64,000 nucleotides of DNA from Flavobacterium sp. 140616W15 (GCF_003668995.1 NZ_CP033068.1:4588001-4652000); one strand, 5' to 3'. Positions 25,798-34,016 are shown, counted from the first letter of the stretch. Notes: generated by a model not told the origin, from the sequence alone. Numbers and translations are program-made.

Positions 25798-26394
25798 TTA
25801 TCGATATACTTTTCTGTTTATGATTTTTAATTCGCCTTTTTTCTCCAGTGATTTTATAGCACGTATAACAGTTTCAACTCGAAGTCCAGATAAATCTCCA
25901 ATTTGTTGTCTCGTAAAATTGATGAGGTAGCCATTAGCATCTTTTTTGAAATTAAAATTGGCAATCGCATAATCTATTAATCGTAACACACGATGCTCGG
26001 GTTCATGAGTAGATATTTCAGCTGCCATTACTGATTTGTAATACAACCGTTGTGCTAAGTTTTGGATAATTTTAATGCTTATTGCGGGATTCTCATTCAA
26101 TAATCTCATGAAACTTTCCTTAGGAACACATAGTATTTCGGCATCTTCTACAACAACTGCACTAGCAGGATATTTTTGATTTAAGAATAAAGGTGGTTCA
26201 CCAAAAGATTGATTCTTATAAAATATTCCTTGAATAAATTCCCGACCGTCATCGTTATAATTGTTCATTTTTACTTCACCCGAAAGAATTTGATAGTAAT
26301 GCGTAGGCAATTTACCTTCTTTAAAAATAGAAGTTGCCTTTGCATAAGATTTTTGTGTTGCATCATATTTCTCGAGCAATTCGATAGTAATCAT
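25798..26394 (-). CDS. Crp/Fnr family transcriptional regulator
   Basis: The 198-residue protein has a cNMP-binding-like beta-roll (about 15-120: HYYQILSGEVKMNNYNDDGR, KNQSFGEPPLF) and a C-terminal winged helix (about 145-195: FTRQQIGDLSGLRVETVIRA). There is no N-terminal Cys cluster, so it is not an oxygen-sensing Fe-S Fnr; the ligand (haem/NO, cNMP or none) is unknown. The recognition helix GLRVETVIR is the type that binds TGAT-like half-sites, and such a palindrome lies 8 bases past its stop. A TATATTTG -7 box lies at 26429-26436 on the minus strand. Confidence 0.9.
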   Translation of the reverse strand: MITIELLEKYDATQKSYAKATSIFKEGKLPTHYYQILSGEVKMNNYNDDGREFIQGIFYKNQSFGEPPLFLNQKYPASAVVVEDAEILCVPKESFMRLLNENPAISIKIIQNLAQRLYYKSVMAAEISTHEPEHRVLRLIDYAIANFNFKKDANGYLINFTRQQIGDLSGLRVETVIRAIKSLEKKGELKIINRKVYR

Positions 26395-26489
26395 AAATTT
26401 GTTTCTCTCTTTAGTGAAAGTGAATACGCAAATATAATTGATTCAAAATAGTTCTCCTGCATTAAAAAACTTTTACTTTTACACTCGTT

Positions 26490-27218
26490 ATGGAACAAAA
26501 AGTACAAGACATATACAAACAAATACGATTAGCTAAAGCTGAGAATCGAAAATTACTAGCGATTCTTTTGGATCCAGATAAAATAAACTGGCAAAACTTG
26601 AATAATTTGATACTAAAAATAAACCAATCTCCAGCTACACATATTTTTGTAGGAGGGAGTTTAGTAGAAAGTACCATTTTAGAAGATTTAGTTTTTCAAT
26701 TAAAATTAAAGACGAGTTTGCCAATCGTAATTTTCCCAGGAGACCCATCGCAAATTTCAGGGCAAGCCGATGCAATTTTGTTTTTGTCGTTATTGTCAGG
26801 TCGAAATCCAGATTATTTGATAGAATATCAGGTTCAAGCAGCACCGATTTTAAAAAAAATGAATTTGGAAATTATTCCAACAGGATATCTTTTAATAGAA
26901 AGTGGCAATGAAACGGCAGCGGCAAGAGTAAGTAAAACCAAGCCAATGGATAGAACAAACCTAGATTTGGTATTAGCTACTGCACAAGCAGGGGAGATGT
27001 TAGGGAATAAATTGATTTATTTGGAAGCAGGAAGTGGAGCAAAACAGACAGTTCCATTAGAAATGATTCAGCTGATTTCTCAAAATGTACATATTCCTAT
27101 AATTGTTGGAGGTGGAATTGTAGCTTTGTCGCAAATTCAGAAAGCTTATGAAATGGGAGCCGATGTAGTTGTCATAGGGACAGCTTTTGAAAATGATATT
27201 CATTTTTTTGAATCATAA
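26490..27218 (+). CDS. Geranylgeranylglyceryl phosphate synthase family (PcrB/GGGPS)
   Basis: The 242-residue TIM-barrel protein has ILLDPDKINW near the N-terminus, FVGGSLVES, FPGDPSQIS and the phosphate-binding ends LEAGSGAKQ, IIVGGGI and GADVVVIGTAFEN. It joins sn-glycerol-1-phosphate to a polyprenyl diphosphate through an ether bond. Bacteroidota carry group II enzymes of this type; the physiological lipid is not settled. Prenyl-chain length cannot be told here. It precedes pnuC by 33 bases and may be co-transcribed. Confidence 0.92.
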   Translation: MEQKVQDIYKQIRLAKAENRKLLAILLDPDKINWQNLNNLILKINQSPATHIFVGGSLVESTILEDLVFQLKLKTSLPIVIFPGDPSQISGQADAILFLSLLSGRNPDYLIEYQVQAAPILKKMNLEIIPTGYLLIESGNETAAARVSKTKPMDRTNLDLVLATAQAGEMLGNKLIYLEAGSGAKQTVPLEMIQLISQNVHIPIIVGGGIVALSQIQKAYEMGADVVVIGTAFENDIHFFES

Positions 27219-27251
27219 GTAAAGTATTATAAATGAAAATAAACAAACTCA

Positions 27252-27875
27252 ATGATTGATTTTTTTCTTAATGCGTATAAAAATGTTCCACTTTGGCACA
27301 TCGGACTCGAATTTCTTGTTTTTGTATTTGGGATATTAAGTGTTTGGTTTGCTAAAAAAGAGAATATCTGGGTATATCCTACAGGATTAATTGCTACAAT
27401 TATTTCTGTTTATTTGCTTTATATTGCAGGCTATTTAGGAGACATGATGATTAATGGGTATTTCTCGATTATGAGTATTTATGGCTGGTATAATTGGTCA
27501 AAAGGAACTGGTCAGGAAGATAATTTACCAATTACGCGTACCAATAATAAAGAAAAGTTAATAGGAGTTATCTTGTTTTGTGTTACTGTTTTTGTAGTTT
27601 TCGGAATCTATAAGTTTTTTGATTATGAGCTACATAAAGATAACTATGTCGATATTCTAGCTTCAGGGATGTTTTTTACTGGAATGTGGTATATGGCAAA
27701 GAAAAAGATAGAGAATTGGACACTTTGGATTATTGGCGACATTATTGTAGTGCCTTTATATGCATATCGTGGGTTAGGAATGTTATCGTTCCAATATTTA
27801 ATTTTTACAATTTTGGCTATTTCAGCTTATTTAGAATGGAAGAAAATCTTAAACAACAAGATACAAGAATATTAA
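27252..27875 (+). CDS. pnuC: PnuC family nicotinamide riboside (or vitamin) transporter
   Basis: The 207-residue protein has about seven membrane helices and PnuC features: the WFAKKENIWVYPTGLIATI region, GYFSIMSIYGWYNWSKG (the conserved GWYxW motif) and the repeated WTLWIIGDIIVVPLYAYRG (about 148-166). PnuC proteins import nicotinamide riboside by facilitated diffusion driven by downstream phosphorylation; homologues called PnuT carry thiamine. The gene overlaps by 40 bases with a NadR-like kinase gene, the trapping partner expected for nicotinamide riboside, but a TPP-controlled receptor is also nearby. Confidence 0.92.
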   Translation: MIDFFLNAYKNVPLWHIGLEFLVFVFGILSVWFAKKENIWVYPTGLIATIISVYLLYIAGYLGDMMINGYFSIMSIYGWYNWSKGTGQEDNLPITRTNNKEKLIGVILFCVTVFVVFGIYKFFDYELHKDNYVDILASGMFFTGMWYMAKKKIENWTLWIIGDIIVVPLYAYRGLGMLSFQYLIFTILAISAYLEWKKILNNKIQEY

Positions 27876-29944
27876 AATTTGCTTTGTTTGGTCCAGAGAG
27901 TACCGGTAAAACAACTTTAGCTAAGCAACTTGCTTCGTATTATGAAACAGAGTGGGTGCCTGAGTTTGCACGTGATTATCTTCAGGAGAAATGGGAAGAA
28001 AATCAGCATATTTGTGTAGAAGAAGATATGATGCCAATTGCTTATGGACAAACCAAATTAGAAAACGATAAATTAGCTTTAGCAAATAAATTTTTATTTT
28101 GTGATACAAATCTTATGGTGACTAAGGTGTTCTCAGAGATGTATTATGATTATTGTAATCCATTGTTAAATGAAGCTGCATTAGAGCACGAATATGATTT
28201 GTTTTTTCTTACTGATATCGATGTGCCTTGGGAGAAAGATGATATAAGAGATAGTCCGAAAGAAAGAGAATCAGTTTTTTCAGTTTTTAAAGAAACATTA
28301 ATAGAAACTAAAAAACCATATATAACCCTTTCGGGAAATAAAAAATTACGCTTGGCTAAAGCAGTAGAAATAATTAACAACTTAGTACTTGCTAAAGAAT
28401 TAGGTTTTTCTTCTGCCGATTTTGTGCAAATTTATGAGTATGGTATCTCTTTTGAAAAGATAAAGGAACAATTGCAGATTTTTAAAAATGGAATTAACAA
28501 AAGCAATTTAATAAGCCCAGCTACAGTTTCAAATGGAATTTTGAGTTTGTCAGAAGCAGATTTTGAAGTAAAAGCTACTTTGTTTGATGCGAGTAAATCA
28601 AAATTAAAATTAAAAAAGTTTGTTCCTGCATCGGGTGCAGCAAGTAGAATGTTTAAGTTTTTGAATACTTTCTTAAATGATTTCAATATCGAAAAAGAAA
28701 GTATTAATGCCTACATCAACAGAAAAAAAGAAAGTCAATTGTCTCTTTTTATTATTGGAATGGATAAATTTCCTTTTTTCGAAATTGTAGATAAAAAATT
28801 AAAAGAGGTATACTCGGATTTTGATTCTCTAAGTGTAGATTATAAAAATTATTATTTTATAAAAATGCTATTGGCTTCGGATTATTTTGACTTTGCAAAT
28901 AAGCCAAAAGCAGTTTTACAATTTCATCAATATAAAACACATATTGCAAATCCCATAGAAGAGCATTTGCACGAATGTGCTCATTATGGTAGCTCAAATT
29001 CTGTGTCAAATTTACATTTTACAGTCTCAGAAATACATCAAAGTCAATTTGAAGAATGTGTTGATGCAGTTAAAGAAAAATTAGAGGAAGAGTCAGGAAC
29101 AAAAATAAATATTAGTTATTCTTATCAAAATAAAAGTACAGATTCAATTACTGTTAATTTAGATAATAAACCAGTTAGGACTGAAGAAGGGAAATTGATC
29201 TTTAGACCAGGTGGACATGGTGCCTTAATTGAAAATTTAAATAATCTTGATGCAGATATTATTTTTATTAAGAATATCGACAACGTAATTCAAAATCATA
29301 TTGAGGAAATTTCTTTGTATAAAAAAGGATTAGCAGGCATATTAATAGAATTGCAGAGTAAGATTTTTGGTTACTTGAAGGAAATCGAAAATCAGAAAAT
29401 TACAGCAGATAAGATAGTTGAGGTTATGCTATTTTTAAAGGAAAATCTTAATTTAGAAATAGATTTTGAAGATCTAACTTTAGAGAGTAAAATAGATAAA
29501 ATAAAAGAAGCATTAGATAGACCAATTCGCGTATGTGGAATGGTTAAGAATGAAGGAGAACCAGGAGGAGGACCATTTTGGGTTCAGGATGAAGAAGGAG
29601 TAGTATCGCTTCAAATTGTTGAAACATCTCAAGTGGATTTAACAGATAAAAATCAAATTGCAATTCTAGCTAATGCAACTCATTTTAATCCAGTTGATTT
29701 GGTTTGTGGAACGAAAAATTATAAAAACGAAAAATTTGATTTAAAGCAATTTGTTAATAAAAAATCAGGTTTTATTGTAGAGAAAAGTATAGGTACAAAT
29801 ACTGTAAAAGGATATGAATTACCAGGGTTATGGAACGGAGCAATGGCAAATTGGCTAACCGTTTTTGTAGCGGTTCCAATAATTACTTTTAACCCTGTGA
29901 AAACAGTGAATGACTTACTAAAACCAGCACACCAACCACAATAA
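27836..29944 (+). CDS. NadR-like nucleoside kinase fused to DUF4301
   Basis: I start at 27836 (MEENLKQQDTRIL), as residues before it in the longer frame are pnuC sequence read out of frame. Residues 10-190 are an AAA_28/NadR ribosylnicotinamide-kinase-like domain with a P-loop at 19-26 (GPESTGKT), VPEFARDYL and FCDTNLMVTKVF. Residues 192-702 are a complete DUF4301 domain starting FSSADFVQIYEYGIS, with PASGAASRM at 264-272, RPGGHGALIENLNNLDADI and VKNEGEPGGGPFWV. The PASGAASRM and RPGGHGALI motifs recall nucleotidyltransferases. As far as I know the two halves are usually separate genes in relatives. The reading frame is clean across the junction. Confidence 0.85.
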   Translation: MEENLKQQDTRILKFALFGPESTGKTTLAKQLASYYETEWVPEFARDYLQEKWEENQHICVEEDMMPIAYGQTKLENDKLALANKFLFCDTNLMVTKVFSEMYYDYCNPLLNEAALEHEYDLFFLTDIDVPWEKDDIRDSPKERESVFSVFKETLIETKKPYITLSGNKKLRLAKAVEIINNLVLAKELGFSSADFVQIYEYGISFEKIKEQLQIFKNGINKSNLISPATVSNGILSLSEADFEVKATLFDASKSKLKLKKFVPASGAASRMFKFLNTFLNDFNIEKESINAYINRKKESQLSLFIIGMDKFPFFEIVDKKLKEVYSDFDSLSVDYKNYYFIKMLLASDYFDFANKPKAVLQFHQYKTHIANPIEEHLHECAHYGSSNSVSNLHFTVSEIHQSQFEECVDAVKEKLEEESGTKINISYSYQNKSTDSITVNLDNKPVRTEEGKLIFRPGGHGALIENLNNLDADIIFIKNIDNVIQNHIEEISLYKKGLAGILIELQSKIFGYLKEIENQKITADKIVEVMLFLKENLNLEIDFEDLTLESKIDKIKEALDRPIRVCGMVKNEGEPGGGPFWVQDEEGVVSLQIVETSQVDLTDKNQIAILANATHFNPVDLVCGTKNYKNEKFDLKQFVNKKSGFIVEKSIGTNTVKGYELPGLWNGAMANWLTVFVAVPIITFNPVKTVNDLLKPAHQPQ

Positions 29945-30348
29945 TGGAAATAGGAAAAATTGTTACAGAACTATCTTATAAGGCAGTTCGCAGTAGTGGT
30001 GCGGGTGGTCAGAATGTGAATAAAGTGTCCTCAAAGGTAGTTTTGACTTTTGATTTAAGAAATTCACAAGCATTATCAGACGAAGAAAAGACACTTTTAG
30101 AAATAAAACTGGCGACAAGACTGACATTAGATGTAATTTTAATTTTAACCTGCGATGAGGATAGAAGTCAATTAAAAAATAAAAGTATTGTAACAAAACG
30201 CTTCTTAGAATTGATTAAAAATGCATTAATAATTCAGAAACCTCGGAAAGCTACAAAGATTCCTAAATCTGTAATTCGTAAGCGAATTAAGGATAAAAAA
30301 AATGTTTCAGAGATTAAGCAATCTCGTAAAAAGCCAAAATTAGATTAA
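29944..30348 (+). CDS. arfB: Peptidyl-tRNA hydrolase ArfB (YaeJ) type ribosome-rescue factor
   Basis: The 134-residue protein has the class I release-factor catalytic domain with GGQ in SSGAGGQNVNKVSSKV (about 17-32) and the basic C-terminal tail (KPRKATKIPKSVIRKRIKDK) that enters the mRNA channel of stalled ribosomes. It hydrolyses peptidyl-tRNA on non-stop ribosomes. The start shares one base with the stop of the kinase-DUF4301 gene (TAATG), so the two are translationally coupled. No recoding site is seen. Confidence 0.92.
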   Translation: MEIGKIVTELSYKAVRSSGAGGQNVNKVSSKVVLTFDLRNSQALSDEEKTLLEIKLATRLTLDVILILTCDEDRSQLKNKSIVTKRFLELIKNALIIQKPRKATKIPKSVIRKRIKDKKNVSEIKQSRKKPKLD

Positions 30349-30417
30349 TGTTTTTTTGATTTTAATTAATTTAAAAAATCAAACAGGCAAACAGGTAGAA
30401 AATCTAAAAATCTTTTC

Positions 30418-30425
30418 TACTTTTG
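30418..30425 (+). promoter_or_regulatory. Bacteroidota -7 box before the TPP riboswitch
   Basis: TACTTTTG matches TAnnTTTG and lies directly before the riboswitch start, where a -7 box is expected. The upstream TTG element is not clear. Confidence 0.55.
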
Positions 30426-30429
30426 CCAC

Positions 30430-30512
30430 GTCTCAAAGGGGTGCTCTAAATAACGAGCTGAGATCATACCCAAAGAACCTGAGCAAGTAATGTTGCTAAG
30501 GGAAAAAATGAC
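30430..30512 (+). ncRNA. TPP riboswitch (THI element) of the TonB-dependent receptor gene
   Basis: The conserved pieces occur in order: AAAGGGGTGCTC, GAGCTGAGATCATACCC, AAGAACCTGAGCAAGTAATG and GCTAAGGGAAAAA. These form the pyrimidine- and pyrophosphate-sensing arms of the THI box. It lies 95 bases upstream of the receptor start. No obvious terminator follows, so control may act on translation or through the CCCCCTTTTATTCGTAAT stretch at 30580-30597. Thiamine pyrophosphate binding predicts that uptake is shut down when TPP is ample. Confidence 0.95.
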
Positions 30513-30607
30513 AATTGTTGGCGTACATGCTGTATTTTGTCATGGAACAATCATTTATTAATTTAACAAAAGAATAATTCCCCCTTTTATTCGTAATTTT
30601 TTTACGG

Positions 30608-32908
30608 ATGAAAACTATTTTTCAAAAAGGTACTTTTATAGGTACAAAGGTTCAAAGGTTCAAAGGTTCAGAGTTGAGCCGAAAACCTATTTTCTATTCT
30701 CTATTCTCTATCTTCTATTTTCTCTTTTCTTTTGCACAAGTACAAGATACTACCAAGGTTCAAAGGTTCAAAGGTTCAGAGTTGAGCCGAAAACCTATTT
30801 TCTATTCTCTATTCTCTATCTTCTATTCTCTCTTTTCTTTTGCACAAGTACAAGATACTACCAAAGTCAATAAGCTTGATGATGTGTTGGTTTCTGCTGT
30901 TCGTGTTACTATAAAAACACCTGTTTCCTTTAGTAATATGGATAAAAAAGAAATCAAATTCAGAAATTTAGGTCAAGATATTCCAATTTTAATGAACTAT
31001 TTGCCCTCAGTAGTTACTACTTCTGATGCAGGAAATGGTATGGGATATACCGGAATTAGAGTGCGTGGTAGCGATGCAACGAGAGTTAATGTTACGATTA
31101 ACGGGATTCCGTACAATGATTCCGAAAGCCAAGGTACATTTTGGGTTAATATGCCCGATTTTGCTTCTTCTGTAGAGAGTTTGCAATTACAGCGAGGCGT
31201 TGGGACTTCTACAAATGGTTCAGGAGCTTTTGGAGCCAGCTTAAATATGCTGACTGACAATTACGCTTCAAAAGGGAATGGTGAAATTTCAAATTCTTTT
31301 GGTAGTTTCAATTCTCATAAACATAATGTAAAGTTTAGCACTGGTCTATTAAATGATCATTTTGAAATCGCAGGACGTTTGTCTGTAATAAAATCGGATG
31401 GTTATGTGGATAGAGCAAGTTCAGATCTAAAATCTTATTTTCTACAAGGAACTTATGTAGGTAAAAAGACTTTAATTAAAGCATTGGTATTTGGAGGGAA
31501 TCAAAGAACATATCAATCTTGGAACGGAATTGATGCTGAAAAACTAAATACAGATAGAACTTATAATTCTGCGGGAAAGTACAAAGATGAAGCTGGTAAT
31601 ATTCGTTATTATGATAATGAAACTGATAATTATAAACAAGACCATTACCAGTTGCATTGGAATGAATCTCTTACTGATAAATGGAGTACTAATTTAGCAT
31701 TTCATTATACAAAAGGATTAGGCTATTATGAGAATTATAAATACGATACACCTGTTGAAGGTTATGGAGGAATTGAGCCTACTAAAATGGTTGAAAATGA
31801 TAAAGGAGAATTAGTTCCAGGAACAGATTTAATTCGTCAGAAATGGTTAGATAATGATTTTTACGGAACCACTTTTTCGGCAAAATATAAAGAGGAGAAG
31901 TTAGATGTTATTTTGGGTGGAGGCTGGAATAAGTACGAAGGAGATCATTTCGGAAAAGTAATCTGGGCGCGAAATATGGGAAAGGTTGAGTTAGGAGATC
32001 ATTATTATGATGATTATTCCGCTAAGACTGATGGAAATATTTTTGCGAAAGCCAATTATCAAGTTACAGAAAAATTAAGTTTTTACGGAGATTTACAATA
32101 CAGACGAGTTACTTATAAAGCCAATAGTAATGAAACGGGTGTAGTAGATGATACTTTTAATTTCTTTAATCCTAAAGCGGGCTTGAATTATGAGCTCAAT
32201 GAAAATAGTACTTTGTATTTTTCGTATGCAAGAGCTAATCGAGAGCCAAATAGAACCGATTACGAAGGCGGAAATGTCAAGCCAGAGAAATTGAATGATT
32301 TTGAATTAGGTTGGAGATTCAATTCAGAGAAATTCCAATTGAGTTCGAATGTTTATTATATGGGATACAAAGATCAATTGATTCTAACAGGAAGATTAGA
32401 TGATGTTGGTGCGCCAATACGCTCTAATACTGATAAAAGTTACCGTTTAGGATTAGAGGTTGATGCGACGATTAAATTGTCTGAAAAATTCTTACTTCGA
32501 CCTAACTTTACATTAAGCAGTAATAAAAATGTTGATTTAGCTGTTGAGGGACAAAATTATGGAACAACAGATATTGCTTATTCTCCGTCTGTAATTGCAG
32601 GGAATATTATTGTTTATAGCCCGATTAAGAGTTTGCATATTTCATTATTGCAGAAATTTGTTGGAGAACAATACATGAACAATATAGAATTGCGAGAAGC
32701 TAAACTAGCCGATTATTTTGTAAACGATTTTAATGTTTCTTATGAAATAAAGCCAAAATCTATTTTCAAATCAATTCTGATTACAGGGTTGGTGAATAAT
32801 ATTCTGGACAAAAAATATGTTTCAAATGGAGCTATGTGGGATATTTATCCGTCGTATTATCCTCAGGCAGGAATTAACTTCTTAGCAGGATTAACTTTGA
32901 AATTTTAA
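30608..32908 (+). CDS. TPP-regulated TonB-dependent outer-membrane receptor (thiamine or precursor uptake)
   Basis: The 766-residue protein has an unusual N-terminus in which the signal segment is duplicated (see repeat 30646-30861), a plug domain (about 95-215: LDDVLVSAVRV, IRVRGSDATRVNVTINGIPYN) and a 22-strand barrel ending in AGLTLKF. TonB receptors import scarce ligands across the outer membrane. The riboswitch marks the ligand as thiamine or a precursor, as for the OMR1 receptors of Bacteroidota. There is no adjacent inner-membrane partner under the same switch, unless the upstream pnuC gene provides it. Confidence 0.92.
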   Translation: MKTIFQKGTFIGTKVQRFKGSELSRKPIFYSLFSIFYFLFSFAQVQDTTKVQRFKGSELSRKPIFYSLFSIFYSLFSFAQVQDTTKVNKLDDVLVSAVRVTIKTPVSFSNMDKKEIKFRNLGQDIPILMNYLPSVVTTSDAGNGMGYTGIRVRGSDATRVNVTINGIPYNDSESQGTFWVNMPDFASSVESLQLQRGVGTSTNGSGAFGASLNMLTDNYASKGNGEISNSFGSFNSHKHNVKFSTGLLNDHFEIAGRLSVIKSDGYVDRASSDLKSYFLQGTYVGKKTLIKALVFGGNQRTYQSWNGIDAEKLNTDRTYNSAGKYKDEAGNIRYYDNETDNYKQDHYQLHWNESLTDKWSTNLAFHYTKGLGYYENYKYDTPVEGYGGIEPTKMVENDKGELVPGTDLIRQKWLDNDFYGTTFSAKYKEEKLDVILGGGWNKYEGDHFGKVIWARNMGKVELGDHYYDDYSAKTDGNIFAKANYQVTEKLSFYGDLQYRRVTYKANSNETGVVDDTFNFFNPKAGLNYELNENSTLYFSYARANREPNRTDYEGGNVKPEKLNDFELGWRFNSEKFQLSSNVYYMGYKDQLILTGRLDDVGAPIRSNTDKSYRLGLEVDATIKLSEKFLLRPNFTLSSNKNVDLAVEGQNYGTTDIAYSPSVIAGNIIVYSPIKSLHISLLQKFVGEQYMNNIELREAKLADYFVNDFNVSYEIKPKSIFKSILITGLVNNILDKKYVSNGAMWDIYPSYYPQAGINFLAGLTLKF
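30646..30861 (+). repeat. In-frame 108-bp tandem duplication within the receptor's signal-peptide coding region
   Basis: The unit (AAGGTTCAAAGGTTCAAAGG..., GAGTTGAGCCGAAAACC, then CTATTCTC-rich stretches and GCACAAGTACAAGATACTACC) occurs twice, 108 bases apart (GAGTTGAGCC at 30671 and 30779), with only a few changes. It encodes 36 residues per copy (KVQRFKGSELSRKPIFYSLF, then FLFSFAQVQDTT), so the hydrophobic core and AQ cleavage site are both doubled. AAAGGTTC triplications and CTATTCTC tracts look like intergenic low-complexity DNA. Confidence 0.93.
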
Positions 32909-32925
32909 AGAAAATTTTAAGAAAA

Positions 32926-32957
32926 ATAAAAAATCCTGAAAGTTTAAACTTTCAGGA
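32926..32957. terminator. Bidirectional terminator between the receptor and a convergent lipoprotein gene
   Basis: AAATCCTGAAAGTTT and AAACTTTCAGGATTT are perfect complements, flanked by A and T runs on both sides, so it can stop transcription from either direction. Confidence 0.88.
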
Positions 32958-32967
32958 TTTTTTATTT

Positions 32968-33384
32968 TTAGTTGTAGATACGCAATACATTTCCAGCGGC
33001 ATCGACACGATATTGTTTCATAGGATATTCTAAATCACCTAATCCTGTAAATAGATTGTACTTGCTTTTATCGCAAGAGCAAATTGCCATAATGCCATCA
33101 ATAGTCATAGGTTTGCAACTTGCTAAGGCTTGATTAGGACATGCAGCATCAAAAGCATTATACGTTCCTTCACCTGTTCTCATTATAATTATACCTTTTG
33201 CACCATAGTTAGGAATGTAAACAGGGCTACTAGTGAATTTTAAGTTACTGTACAAAGGTAAATTTGTATCTATAGTAAGATTTACAGAATAATTCGGAAT
33301 ATTTGGGTTCTTACTTCTCTCGCGACTATTGCTGCAAGATACAAGTAAGACAATAAACAGGGGTAAAAACCAGATTTTTTTCAT
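32968..33384 (-). CDS. Lipoprotein with Rieske-like fold lacking the histidines
   Basis: The 138-residue protein has a lipobox (VLLVSC, Cys17). Residues about 70-135 resemble a Rieske domain: YNAFDAACPNQALASC and GIMAICSCDKSKYNLFTG, with a DLEYPMKQYRV end, but the CxH pair of real Rieske clusters reads CPNQ and CSCD, so a 2Fe-2S centre with two His ligands is unlikely. It may bind another metal or be a structural remnant. It stands alone and converges on the receptor gene. Confidence 0.7.
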   Translation of the reverse strand: MKKIWFLPLFIVLLVSCSNSRERSKNPNIPNYSVNLTIDTNLPLYSNLKFTSSPVYIPNYGAKGIIIMRTGEGTYNAFDAACPNQALASCKPMTIDGIMAICSCDKSKYNLFTGLGDLEYPMKQYRVDAAGNVLRIYN

Positions 33385-33476
33385 TATTGTAAAAAGAATT
33401 AGTGAAACAAAAATAATTTAATTAGATTTGAAATCTATATGATTAACATATAATTATGTACTATTAAAAATAATAG

Positions 33477-33517
33477 TATATTTGTAATAAGAAATCCCGT
33501 CCCGATGGGATTTTTTC
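33477..33517 (+). promoter_or_regulatory. greA promoter box followed by an attenuator-like hairpin in the leader
   Basis: TATATTTG (TAnnTTTG) at 33477-33484 is followed by a hairpin at 33492-33513 (AAATCCC pairs GGGATTT, 8-base loop) and a run of T to 33516. The hairpin begins about where the transcript should start and ends 24 bases before the greA ATG, so it lies inside the leader and looks like an intrinsic terminator in front of its own gene. Confidence 0.6.
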
Positions 33518-33539
33518 TATTTATATAAACGATGAAGTT

Positions 33540-34016
33540 ATGAGTAAAGTATCTTATTATACAGCAGAAGGATTAAAAAAGTTAAAAGATGAATTGGAGC
33601 ACTTAAAAAGTGTAATGCGTCCAAAAGCATCTCAAGATATAGCCGAAGCAAGAGATAAAGGTGATTTATCTGAAAACGCCGAATATGATGCGGCAAAAGA
33701 AGCCCAAGGCTTACTTGAAATGAGAATTTCTAAGCTAGAAGAGGTGTATTCAAACGCTAGATTAATCGATGAGTCGCAATTAGACGTTTCTAAAGCATTG
33801 GTGCTTTCTAATGTGAAAATCAAAAACCAAAGCAACGGTATGGAAATGACCTATACTCTTGTTGCAGAAAGTGAAGCAGATTTAAAAACAGGAAAAATAT
33901 CAGTTACTTCTCCAATAGGAAAAGGGTTACTAGGAAAATCTGTAGGCGAAGTTGCTGAAATCACTGTTCCGAATGGTGTTTTGAAATTTGAAATATTAGA
34001 AATCACAAGAGATTAA
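33540..34016 (+). CDS. greA: Transcription elongation factor GreA
   Basis: The 158-residue protein has the full GreA layout: an N-terminal coiled-coil (1-75) with the acidic tip DKGDLSENAEYDAAKEAQ that reaches into the RNA polymerase secondary channel, and the C-terminal FKBP-like domain (80-158) with SPIGKGLLGKSVGEVAEI. It induces transcript cleavage to rescue arrested RNA polymerase. A HIT gene follows at 70 bases. The leader holds an attenuator-like hairpin. Confidence 0.97.
   Translation: MSKVSYYTAEGLKKLKDELEHLKSVMRPKASQDIAEARDKGDLSENAEYDAAKEAQGLLEMRISKLEEVYSNARLIDESQLDVSKALVLSNVKIKNQSNGMEMTYTLVAESEADLKTGKISVTSPIGKGLLGKSVGEVAEITVPNGVLKFEILEITRD

Noticed and set aside
27686..27835. Longer N-terminus for the kinase-DUF4301 gene
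   Set aside because: The first 50 codons are pnuC sequence read in another frame; the P-loop domain starts normally from Met at 27836.
30349..30417. arfB terminator
   Set aside because: TTTGATTTT...AAAATCAAA is A/T-only with a long loop, and followed by no clear T run; too weak.
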